From: Helicobacter sp.
GTDB lineage: Bacteria > Campylobacterota > Campylobacteria > Campylobacterales > Helicobacteraceae
Assembly (NCBI GenBank): GCA_029264655.1
Contig: JARHZY010000107.1
Span: 1-7,318 of the forward strand
Direction of reading: 5' to 3'
DNA length: 7,318 nucleotides
The position numbers and the translations under genes are program-made. Shown in pieces: positions 1-7,003 of this stretch. The notes below the pieces were generated by a model that was given only the letters and a program-made list of their open reading frames with translations, was not told the DNA's origin and did no database searches. The stretch's first letter is position 1, and every line of letters starts with the position of its first letter.

Positions 1-317
1 CAAGCGGTAAAATACAAAAGGTTTCTATAGAAGAGTTTAAATCTGGTGGTTTATTGACAAAAACAGGTATAAGCGATGTAAATATTTATGTATCTAGCAA
101 AAATGGTAGTGCAGTTGGTAGCCACAAGGTTGCAAGAAGGGCTATTGCAAAAGTGGGTAAGACTATAGAATATAATGTGCTTACAAATAATTGCCATAAA
201 TTTAGTTGTGGTTGTTTAACAGGAAATTTTGATAGCCTTAATGTATTGCTAACAGCATTAAAGATTGAGGTTGAAAAAGTATTGGGTGCGAATGAATGGC
301 TAATTTGGGATATATAA
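1..317 (+). CDS. LRAT-like (permuted NlpC/P60, papain-like) hydrolase/acyltransferase, 5'-truncated by the window edge
   Basis: The reading frame is open from the left edge (first whole codon at base 3) to TAA at 315-317, giving about 104 C-terminal residues; the start is outside the window. A TTG at 54 lies inside conserved sequence and is unlikely to be the true start. Seen: an early GKIQKVSIEEFKSGG stretch, then VARRAIAKVGKTIEYNVL followed by TNNCHKFSCGCLTG. In the LRAT family this is the normal order: a 'GK-v-rvsLeeF-gG' strand, an 'RA-s-lG-..Y-ll' helix, then the nucleophile in an NC-(E/H)-x-F motif. The predicted catalytic Cys is encoded at 192-194; the catalytic His residues expected earlier lie off-window. 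The family includes cysteine acyltransferases/thiolesterases acting on lipids and peptidase-like relatives; the substrate here is unknown. It runs toward cysS (convergent). Family call fairly sure; function not. Confidence 0.68.
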   Translation, partial: SGKIQKVSIEEFKSGGLLTKTGISDVNIYVSSKNGSAVGSHKVARRAIAKVGKTIEYNVLTNNCHKFSCGCLTGNFDSLNVLLTALKIEVEKVLGANEWLIWDI

Positions 318-516
318 TTTATAATTATTTTTTCAAATAAAGCTTTTGTGTATACATGCTTAGATGAGACTATATATGCAATCAAATATTAAAATAACTA
401 CTATCTATTATTATAATCATTTATAATTGTAGAGCATTTTGAATATCATATTTTAATTTGTTGTGCCTTATATAAAATTAGATTCCATAGTTGCCAATAT
501 ATAATGTTTTTATAGT
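318..516. other. Non-coding AT-rich stretch after the LRAT-like gene
   Basis: No convincing reading frame, RNA gene or GC-containing hairpin followed by a T-run was seen here, so no terminator can be named for the LRAT-like gene. The stretch is strongly AT-rich and full of stops in all frames. Confidence 0.5.
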
Positions 517-906
517 ATAACCTATTCCTATTATTCTATAGGTATTCATTTATTTGTATAAACCATTTATAGCTAGAGATAAAGAATATTATATTACAAA
601 TATAGTAGTAAATAAAAATGGAAGTATTGAATATGCTACAAGTTGAAGCAACAGATAATAGATTAAAATAAATGAAATATCATAAATTAGCATTTATGGG
701 CGATTTATCTTAGCAGGAAATCCGCAACCTATATTTCGTGAATAGGTGAGCCTACGCCTAGCTACAAGAGCCTAGACAGATTTTTTTTAATATTAAGCCA
801 CAAGATAAACCGCTTTTGGAATTATGGCATAAAAAATAAATTACCCCTTATGTTTCATCATAGGGTAGTAAGAATGTTTTATAAAATTTATTTTCTAAAT
901 TTATAA
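517..906 (+). pseudogene. Decayed plus-strand gene of unknown identity, with several stops and frameshifts
   Basis: Coding-like pieces follow one another but never form an intact frame. Bases 542-643 read as a plausible peptide containing KPFIARDKEYYITNIVV and then NKNGSIEYATS, ending at TGA 644-646. In the same phase, 692-742 reads IYGRFILAGNPQPIFRE, ending at TAG 743-745. A shift of one base leads into a frame open from 742 to 903 (IGEPTPSYKSLDRFF and onward), ending at TAA 904-906; adding one A at the AA of 741-742 would join FRE to IGEP. An upstream piece, 517-558, lies in the other phase. Bases 700-780 are noticeably richer in G and C than the flanks, as expected of former coding DNA. 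I do not recognise the family. The 3' end overlaps the putative cysS terminator on the other strand. Each piece alone could be chance at this base composition; the linked phases are the main argument. Confidence 0.42.
831..867 (-). terminator. Candidate intrinsic terminator of the murJ-cysS operon
   Basis: An imperfect hairpin pairs 842-846 plus 849-852 (TACCC, TATG) with 859-867 (CATAGGGTA). It has a two-base bulge (847-848) and a six-base loop (853-858). On the minus strand the stem is followed by a T-rich tail (complement of 831-840: TTTATTTTTT). It lies about 120 bases past the cysS stop, in the right orientation. The bulge and the distance make this moderate evidence only. Confidence 0.4.
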
Positions 907-986
907 AATTGCAAAAATAAAGTAACATATAATAGTATTGCTATTTGTCTATTTTGCATATACTCTTTTTTATGTTGAAATAGAAG

Positions 987-2516
987 TTAAATTTTTTCCC
1001 ACTCTGTATAATCTTTTCCTTTATCCATAATGCCTATGCCCATACGCTCTAAATCCGCCCTTATAGAATCTGCTTTTGCAAAGTCTTTTATCTGTTTTGC
1101 ATGCAAACGCTCTGCAATTAGTGTTTCAATTTTTAGTTTATCTTCATGCGTTACGCCAAGTTGGAAATATTCAGTATAACTTAATGTGCCAAGCCCAAGC
1201 ACAAAATCAATCAATGCGAGATTTGCTTTAGCTTGTTCTTTATATGCTTTATCCTTTGGATACATATCAAGGTGTTCGTTTGCATGCTTAATAAACTCTT
1301 CAATAACGCTCAATGCAAGTGAAATATTTAAATCATCATCAAGAGATTCCAAAAATTTGACACTAAAATTTGTTTCAACTTGTTGCAATAGTAATGCTCT
1401 GTATGGTATAAAAAACTCTTCCCACATTTCCATATTAATAGAATCTGTGTCGCATATAGTATTGTTGGTATTACAATGAATTTGTAAAGGTGTTACTTGC
1501 GGAATAACCACTTTTACATACTCTAATCGCTTTTTTAAGCGATAAAGCTTATCAAGCCGTTTTTTAGATTGCAATAAATCCTCTTCATTGAAATTGAGTG
1601 GGCTTCTATAATGTGTGCCTATAAGATAATTGCGTAAGATTTCTCCATGATATGCCTTTAGGGCATCTTTTATAAAAAAGCTATTGCCTAAACTTTTACT
1701 CATTTTTTCACCATCAATATTAACAAAGCCATTATGAAGCCAATATTTTGCAAGTTCTTTATTGTGGAGACAACGCGTTTGTGAAGCTTCATTTTCATGA
1801 TGTGGAAAAAATAAATCTTGCCCACCTGCATGAATATCAATGCAAAATGCTTTATCTTTGTAAGATAATACAGAATCTATCATAGCAGAACATTCAATAT
1901 GCCAACCAGGTCGCCCTTTACCCAATATACTTTCATAACCAATATCATGCTTACCTTTATATGCTTTCCATAATACAAAATCTCTTTGATCTTTTTTATC
2001 TTCTTCAACTGCAACGCGATGTATAGAATCTTTATCATCAAAATGCCTACTCAATGTGCCATATTCTTTATCTTTAGCAACTTCAAGATAAATATCTCCA
2101 TTTGGTAAGTGGTATGCGATACCTTTTTGCAACAAAGAATTAATGAAATTACTCATAGATTCTACAAATTGTGTTGCACGCGGTTCAAAGTGAGCACGTC
2201 TTACATTTAAATGCCCCATATCTTCTAAATATCTTTGGATATAATGCTCTGCTAACTCATTAAGCGGTGTTTTTGTTTGTAATGATTTATTAATAAGTTT
2301 ATCATCAATATCTGTAAAATTCTTTGCCACTATAACTTTGTAGCCCCTTATTTCTAATAATCTTGCTAATAAGTCAAAGCTAATGGCACTCCTTGCATGC
2401 CCTAAATGCGCATCATCATAGACGGTTGGACCACATACATAGATGCGTATTTCATCTTCACGAAGTGGTGTTAATGTAACTTTTTGTCTTTGTTGTGAAT
2501 CATAAACTTTCATCAT
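987..2516 (-). CDS. cysS: Cysteinyl-tRNA synthetase (class I), with an insertion in the C-terminal half
   Basis: Cytoplasmic enzyme that activates cysteine with ATP and loads it onto tRNA-Cys; essential for translation. Seen in order: Cys28 in YVCGPTVYD, the class I HIGH-type motif as HLGH (37-40), KNFTDIDDK (65-73), WHIECSAM with Cys209, FFPHHENEASQ (236-246), the KMSKS loop (271-275), YRSPLNF (303-309), and the usual C-terminal GKDYTEW. Cys28, Cys209, His239 and Glu243 correspond to the zinc site known from the E. coli enzyme. Length is 509 residues against about 460-470 usual. The excess is mostly a polar N/T-rich segment around 334-380, between the catalytic half and the helical tRNA-binding region. 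Tandem ATGs start the gene: AAGGA (2523-2519) is 2 bases from the first and 5 from the second (2513), so the second is the likelier start, giving 508 residues. It is the second gene after murJ, 12 bases downstream, with no separate promoter seen. Confidence 0.97.
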   Translation of the reverse strand: MMKVYDSQQRQKVTLTPLREDEIRIYVCGPTVYDDAHLGHARSAISFDLLARLLEIRGYKVIVAKNFTDIDDKLINKSLQTKTPLNELAEHYIQRYLEDMGHLNVRRAHFEPRATQFVESMSNFINSLLQKGIAYHLPNGDIYLEVAKDKEYGTLSRHFDDKDSIHRVAVEEDKKDQRDFVLWKAYKGKHDIGYESILGKGRPGWHIECSAMIDSVLSYKDKAFCIDIHAGGQDLFFPHHENEASQTRCLHNKELAKYWLHNGFVNIDGEKMSKSLGNSFFIKDALKAYHGEILRNYLIGTHYRSPLNFNEEDLLQSKKRLDKLYRLKKRLEYVKVVIPQVTPLQIHCNTNNTICDTDSINMEMWEEFFIPYRALLLQQVETNFSVKFLESLDDDLNISLALSVIEEFIKHANEHLDMYPKDKAYKEQAKANLALIDFVLGLGTLSYTEYFQLGVTHEDKLKIETLIAERLHAKQIKDFAKADSIRADLERMGIGIMDKGKDYTEWEKI

Positions 2517-2518
2517 CT

Positions 2519-2523
2519 TCCTT
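2519..2523 (-). promoter_or_regulatory. Ribosome binding site of cysS, favouring the second ATG
   Basis: The mRNA reads TAAGGAAGATGATG. AAGGA (2523 down to 2519) is only 2 bases from the first ATG (2516) but 5 from the second (2513), which is a workable spacing. It sits in the 12-base gap after the murJ stop, so translation of the two genes may be coupled. Confidence 0.6.
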
Positions 2524-2528
2524 ATTAT

Positions 2529-4205
2529 TTATACAATGTAAAAAAAGTGTTTAAATATCTGCAATATAATGAATGTTGCCCCAAGTGCTATAAATAAGCA
2601 GAAAGCATACTTTTTGTGTCGCATTATAGCTAAAAAATTGTAAATTCCAAATGCATTTATATTGAAAATCATAAGCACAAGTCCGCCAATACTTCCTGCA
2701 AGTGCTACTAAAAAGTAACGCAAATCCCATATTATACCTTGTGTTATATCAAAATAACGTAAAGATAATATTAAGATTCCAGAAAGCAGTGTGCCAATAG
2801 CAAGTGCAATAACAGAAAATTTTGCAGCTTTTGCTTGTTGCTTTTTAGAATAAAGCCAAAGAGAAAAAATCCTCGTTAAACCAAAAGGCAGAAGCCCTAT
2901 CATATAACCTATAAATGCCCATGCTACTTGCAATGTATCTTCACGCATGAAATTTTTACGCTCAAATAAAAGCCATACAATTTCATTACTAAGCATGATG
3001 CCTCCAAGCGTACAAGTAGAAAGTATGATAAGTAGAAACCAAAATGCTACTTTTAGATTATCTAGTGCCTTTTGTTCATTTTTTTGCTCAATAGCTTTTG
3101 CAATAGTTGGGAATAATGCGCTAGAAATTGCGATAGCAAAAATTGCCAAAGGGAGTTGGAATATACGATTTGCAAAATTCAATACACTCACACCGCCATC
3201 AGAATTTGGCAAAAGAGTGATAAGGCTAGAATCTATTATTGCTATTATTTGTGCGGTAGAAGCCCCAAGCATAGCAGGAAAAAAAGCCTTAAAAAATACT
3301 TTAATATCTGCAAAAAGTCTCAATATATTGCCTTTTGCTTTTTTATAATCTCGCAAAGAATCTGTAGTTGTATGTTGGTTGTGTATTGTTGTGTTATATT
3401 TTGGTTTTGTAAATGTAATACCTTTATAACTTATGGTTATATGAGAATATTTGCACCATTGTTTTAATGATAGCATGCCTATGTATTGTAGCCTCCATAT
3501 TCCTGCATAATAAAGCGGGTAAAAATGGATAAGTATTTGGCATATGCCACCAATAAGCACACTATAGCTAAGTATATAAACAGCATCAAAGAGTTCTTTA
3601 TCTGTGAGTGTTGTTTGAAATTGATAGGGTAGCATAGCAACAATCATTGCAATATTAAGCAATGCAGTATTATAAGCATTAACCCAAAAAATATTTTTAT
3701 ATTGGAGTAATGTGCTTAAATAAGTAACAATAAAAATCAAAATAAGATACCAAAAATGAATCCTTACAAGTGGCATAGCAAGAGCTATTCTATCTGCATC
3801 ATAACCAAGTGCAAGTATCTTTGTAATAAAAGGTGCAAAACACATAACAAGCAAACTTAATATAAAAATAGAAAATAAAAAAATCCAAAAAATACTAACG
3901 CTAAATGCTCCTTTCTTTTTCGCACTAAGAAAAAATGGTAAAAAACTTTGCACAAATGCCCCCTCGCTAACAACGCGACGAAACATATTGGGGAATTTAA
4001 ATGCTATAAAAAATATATCACTATAAATACTTGTCCCAAGCAATGCAGCTTGCATGGCATCACGAAAAAACCCAAGAATGCGAGAACACAATATCCCAAA
4101 GGCATTTGTGAGAAAAAATTGTTTTAGTCTATTGGGATTAGTAGTGTTTTTTGATATATCTGCTTGTTGGTTTGCATGAATTTCTTGTATATTTTTTTTA
4201 AACAT
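2529..4205 (-). CDS. murJ: Lipid II flippase MurJ (MviN family), with N-terminal extension and loop insertion
   Basis: Inner-membrane protein of the MOP superfamily that moves lipid II to the outer face of the membrane for peptidoglycan synthesis. The signature SRILGFFRD (41-49) and IYSDIFFIAFKFPNMFRR (60-77) is clear. Arg42, Arg48, Asp63 and Arg76 line up with E. coli Arg18, Arg24, Asp39 and Arg52, and Arg347 in FANRIFQLP with Arg270, the charged cavity residues. Many hydrophobic segments are visible, e.g. near 103-128, 143-165, 207-228, 309-330, 350-368, 385-405, 425-450, 464-483, 496-520 and 532-556, consistent with a roughly 14-helix fold. At 558 residues it is longer than the usual 460-520. 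There are about 24 extra polar residues before the first helix and a hydrophilic insert around 251-292 (about 3330-3455) in the loop before PAMLGAS. No later start codon precedes the conserved region, so ATG 4205 stands; AAAGAG (4218-4213) is 7 bases upstream. First gene of the operon with cysS; divergent from fapA. Confidence 0.96.
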   Translation of the reverse strand: MFKKNIQEIHANQQADISKNTTNPNRLKQFFLTNAFGILCSRILGFFRDAMQAALLGTSIYSDIFFIAFKFPNMFRRVVSEGAFVQSFLPFFLSAKKKGAFSVSIFWIFLFSIFILSLLVMCFAPFITKILALGYDADRIALAMPLVRIHFWYLILIFIVTYLSTLLQYKNIFWVNAYNTALLNIAMIVAMLPYQFQTTLTDKELFDAVYILSYSVLIGGICQILIHFYPLYYAGIWRLQYIGMLSLKQWCKYSHITISYKGITFTKPKYNTTIHNQHTTTDSLRDYKKAKGNILRLFADIKVFFKAFFPAMLGASTAQIIAIIDSSLITLLPNSDGGVSVLNFANRIFQLPLAIFAIAISSALFPTIAKAIEQKNEQKALDNLKVAFWFLLIILSTCTLGGIMLSNEIVWLLFERKNFMREDTLQVAWAFIGYMIGLLPFGLTRIFSLWLYSKKQQAKAAKFSVIALAIGTLLSGILILSLRYFDITQGIIWDLRYFLVALAGSIGGLVLMIFNINAFGIYNFLAIMRHKKYAFCLFIALGATFIILQIFKHFFYIV

Positions 4206-4298
4206 TTTTATACTCTTTAAAACAAAAATATAGTAAAATATGAAATAGTTTAGGATAATCTGTTATTGTAACAAACAAAATTTGATTTTAAGGTTAAA
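4206..4298. promoter_or_regulatory. Divergent promoter region between murJ and the FapA-like gene
   Basis: This 93-base AT-rich gap must hold the start signals for both genes. Rightward, GATAAT at 4254-4259 matches a sigma-70 -10 box at five of six positions, giving a leader of about 30 bases before ATG 4299. Leftward, TACTAT (4234 down to 4229) is a weaker -10 candidate with a leader of about 16-20 bases. No clear -35 is seen in either direction, which is common for Helicobacter-type promoters. Exact transcription starts are inference. Confidence 0.4.
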
Positions 4299-6149
4299 AT
4301 GATGACTTTTTTTACAAAAAAGAAGCTCAATGGTGTGCGTGATTGGGCAAGAGAGCTCACACAATTTTGTGTTGATTCTGATTTGAGTTTTAATGATTGT
4401 AATTTTCATGTTACACAAGTGCATACAATGTTAAAGAAAGATGATAAGGTTTTAAACCCTACTTTTTTTAAAGAAGCATACAACCAAACAAGTGATGAAA
4501 TTTATCAAACATTTGATGTTGAAATTACACCAAAAGAATATGATTTTTCGAAATTAAATTTTACATTCAGCCACCGCCATTTAGAAGCTATCTTGATTTT
4601 AAAAGAAGAGTTTTTTGTTGATAATAGAGAGCAGTATAGGACACAATTAGCAGATTACATTATAGCGTTTCTTATTCAAAAAGAGATTATTATCATAAAT
4701 ACCGAAAAAATAAAATTGCGTGTTGATAAAATTATTAATGATCATTTTACTCCTCCATGCACCCTTATGGAAGAAAAAAGGTTTATATTTTTGCGTTCTA
4801 AGGCTGATATTAAAAAGCAAGGATTTACCAATCTTTTAGAAGAAAAATGGTGTAGAGAAAACTATAAAAATCCATTGCCAAACGCATTATATGCTGTTGC
4901 TGAAGGTGATCCTATTGGCTATTTCTTAAAAGATTCTATACCCACTTCTGGTAGGAATCTGCAAGGTGAATTTATAGATATGCGTAATCTCCATTTAAAC
5001 ACACCAAAACGAGATGATAATAAGACGCGTCAAGATTCTAAAGAATTTGAAAGCGGCACATTCCGCTACAAAGCACCACCTGAAGCAGGAAATGGCATTA
5101 AAAAAATAGAAGAAGGGCAAGTAGTTAAATATGAAGCAGATGGGCATGGTATTGTGGAGTTTGCTGAAACGGGATTACGACTCATTGATATAGGGACTTT
5201 CCAACAAATTAGCCGCACAAATAGTATTCTTGGTGGTGTAGAGAAAATGGCAGAAATTGATATTGATTGCCCTGATAAATCAAAAGATGCGGTGCAAAAT
5301 GGAGCAATTATTGAGGCTGAGGTTGTAAATATTAAGGGTACTGTCGGTGAAAAGGTTATTATTAAGGCAAAAAAATTAACTATTAATGGGCAAACACATC
5401 AAAGTGCAATAATATACGCTGATGAGGCAAGTATTAATATACATAAAGGCGTATTGTATGCGAAAGAAGCCGATATTGATAAACTTGAGGGTGGTAAAGT
5501 ATATGGTGAAAGCATTAATGTGCTTGATGCACAAGGGGCAAGAGTAACTGGCGATCGCATAGTAATATCAAAGCTGCATTCTAACACAAAGATAAGATTT
5601 TGTGAAAAATTGCATTTAAAAGCAATCAATGGACAAGAAAACCAAATAAGTTTTGATGTTTTTTCGAATCTAGAATGCAGACAACAACTCTTAAGCGTTA
5701 TGCATCTTGATACTTTGTTAAAAGATGATATTAATGCACGTGTGGCATTTTGTAGAGCATTGGCAGATAAAACACAAAAATTAAAGCCAATTATTGATAA
5801 TTTAAAACCGGTTATAGAACGTAGCAAAAAAGAAGGATTTGAGCTTGATCCTGAAACTAAAAAAACATTGGGTTTTTATGTGCTTTTATTGCGTCAAGTA
5901 AAAGAACAAAAGGATATGGCAACACAATTGCAAAAAATTCGCACAGAAAATATACAAAAAGGTAAAGCAATAGAAAAAATGCTAGGTGTTGCAAAACTCA
6001 CTACAGAGTCAAGCTGGAAAGATAACAATCAAATTATTTTAACTAGACACTTTCCACCAGCAACCAATAAAATTTTTACTCAAGATTCTGAAATGTTTGA
6101 AGTATCTATTGATGATGTAGATGGACAAATGCAAAAAATCCAACAATAA
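4299..6149 (+). CDS. FapA-like protein (DUF342 family), probable cytoplasmic beta-helix and coiled-coil protein
   Basis: A 616-residue soluble protein with no signal peptide or membrane segment. Seen: a mixed N-terminal region (about 1-195), then GDPIGYFLKDSIPTSGRNLQGEF (203-225), whose SGRNLQGE part is the DUF342/FapA hallmark. Next come EEGQVVKYEADGHGIVEF-like beta strands (271-288) and a repetitive strand-rich region of short turns (about 335-440: GAIIEAEVVNIKG, EKVIIKAKKLTING, ADEASINIHKG, GGKVYGESINV), typical of the family's right-handed beta-helix. A charged helical C-terminus with likely coiled coil follows (about 484-565), then an acidic tail. FapA of Vibrio is linked to placement of polar flagellar components; most family members are uncharacterised, and the role here is unknown. 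The gene starts with ATGATG, with AAGG (4290-4293) 5 and 8 bases upstream; either start is possible. It is divergent from murJ, an arrangement I recall in Campylobacter jejuni (Cj0800c/Cj0801). Confidence 0.85.
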   Translation: MMTFFTKKKLNGVRDWARELTQFCVDSDLSFNDCNFHVTQVHTMLKKDDKVLNPTFFKEAYNQTSDEIYQTFDVEITPKEYDFSKLNFTFSHRHLEAILILKEEFFVDNREQYRTQLADYIIAFLIQKEIIIINTEKIKLRVDKIINDHFTPPCTLMEEKRFIFLRSKADIKKQGFTNLLEEKWCRENYKNPLPNALYAVAEGDPIGYFLKDSIPTSGRNLQGEFIDMRNLHLNTPKRDDNKTRQDSKEFESGTFRYKAPPEAGNGIKKIEEGQVVKYEADGHGIVEFAETGLRLIDIGTFQQISRTNSILGGVEKMAEIDIDCPDKSKDAVQNGAIIEAEVVNIKGTVGEKVIIKAKKLTINGQTHQSAIIYADEASINIHKGVLYAKEADIDKLEGGKVYGESINVLDAQGARVTGDRIVISKLHSNTKIRFCEKLHLKAINGQENQISFDVFSNLECRQQLLSVMHLDTLLKDDINARVAFCRALADKTQKLKPIIDNLKPVIERSKKEGFELDPETKKTLGFYVLLLRQVKEQKDMATQLQKIRTENIQKGKAIEKMLGVAKLTTESSWKDNNQIILTRHFPPATNKIFTQDSEMFEVSIDDVDGQMQKIQQ

Positions 6150-6975
6150 TATGCTGTAAGATAAAGATTCAATATAAAAAGATAGTATTTTATATATAAA
6201 GCATGTTTTATAGCTAACTACAAATAAGCGTTAGTGTTATTTTTATATCATTTTAATACTTTGTAAAAGATAATATGAATATGCAGTGTTACTCATACAA
6301 ATACTAAACCATTGACACCTAGTTTGCAATAATATAAACATTTAATAGTTTTATAAGTATTTGTTGTTTTTAGAATATTGGTAAAATTTTAGATATAAAG
6401 TTAGGTATAAATTATGTTAAAAATTCACAAATAGAAATTCACAATATAAACTCTTTTTATTATGGATAATATAATGCTTATTCTAGTAAAATGAGATAGT
6501 ATATCAAAATCTATAGAAAGTAAAAATAAAAATATTATTTTATTTTTGATATTTTTTAAAACATTAGAAATAGCAACTTGAAATTTTATATAATGAGAAA
6601 ATTACAAATATCAAAGTTTTTATAGAGATTAGCGGTAAAAATAATTTTATATCAACTTAATCTGTAAATGCAAGAGCAGCAATCGCATATAAATAAAGAT
6701 TATTGTAAATAAAAAATGAATAATTTTTAGCATAAAAGTTATATATTCTACTTGTTGCAATAGATTCTATAATTTACATATAAATATAAATAGAAAATCT
6801 GTATCTTTAAGCATCTCTGCAATTTAGAGCTTTTTGGCTTTTATTCCAACTTATATTGATAGCAGTAAATATATTTCTCTGGATACTTACTCCAATATTT
6901 TACATTACACCTATATGATTTAAAAAGATTACCAATACATAAATCTAGAAAAATATAGAATTTTTTGGTTATACA
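6150..6975. other. Long AT-rich region with no intact gene; possible scattered coding relics
   Basis: No intact gene, tRNA or rRNA is seen. Two stretches look faintly coding. On the minus strand, 6773 down to 6657 is open for 38 codons and ends in ...LYLYAIAALAFTD before TAA (6657-6659), with a local rise in GC at 6669-6690. On the plus strand, 6474-6581 is one phase with a single internal TGA (6492-6494), followed in another phase by 6574-6660 (QLEILYNEKITNIKVF...). Another minus-strand run, about 6995 down to 6850, is open for 47 codons. At this base composition open runs of this size are expected by chance, so none is called as a gene. Confidence 0.45.
6213..6250 (+). terminator. Weak terminator candidate downstream of the FapA-like gene
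   Basis: CTAAC (6214-6218) pairs with GTTAG (6230-6234), extended by one G-T pair (6213/6235) around an 11-base loop, then a T-rich stretch TGTTATTTTTATAT. The stem is short, so this is only the best candidate in the 100 bases after the gene. A 6-bp all-AT hairpin at 6195-6212 lies just before it without a T-run. Confidence 0.28.
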
Positions 6976-7003
6976 ATGCTATAAAAATTAATTTTTATAG
7001 CAT
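6976..7003. repeat. Perfect 28-bp palindrome, possible bidirectional terminator
   Basis: ATGCTATAAAAATT (6976-6989) is followed directly by its exact reverse complement (6990-7003). The transcript of either strand can form a long stem whose descending arm contains five T in a row, but neither side is followed by a free T-run. The TAA (6997-6995) that ends a minus-strand relic lies inside the palindrome, so it fits a terminator at the end of a former gene. Confidence 0.6.

Noticed and set aside
86..385. 99-codon open frame on the minus strand
   Set aside because: It overlaps the LRAT-like gene antisense, and the plus-strand frame carries a recognisable family motif.
748..790. Repeated GAGCCTA (748-754 and 768-774) followed by a T-run, as a possible rightward terminator
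   Set aside because: The copies are direct, not inverted, and no stem of useful length forms before the T-run.
877..908. All-AT inverted repeat (TTTTATAAAATTTA / TAAATTTATAAAA around TTTTC)
   Set aside because: One-base bulge, no G-C pairs and no T-run beyond it on either side; common by chance in DNA this AT-rich, and the neighbouring GC-containing hairpin is a better terminator.
1186..1479. 97-codon plus-strand frame inside cysS
   Set aside because: Antisense shadow of a well-supported synthetase gene; no domain or start signal of its own.
2947..3467. Two overlapping plus-strand frames inside murJ
   Set aside because: Antisense to a clearly conserved MurJ region; they lack recognisable motifs.
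5399..5827. 142-codon minus-strand frame inside the FapA-like gene
   Set aside because: Antisense shadow of the beta-helix and coiled-coil coding region, with no supporting start signal.
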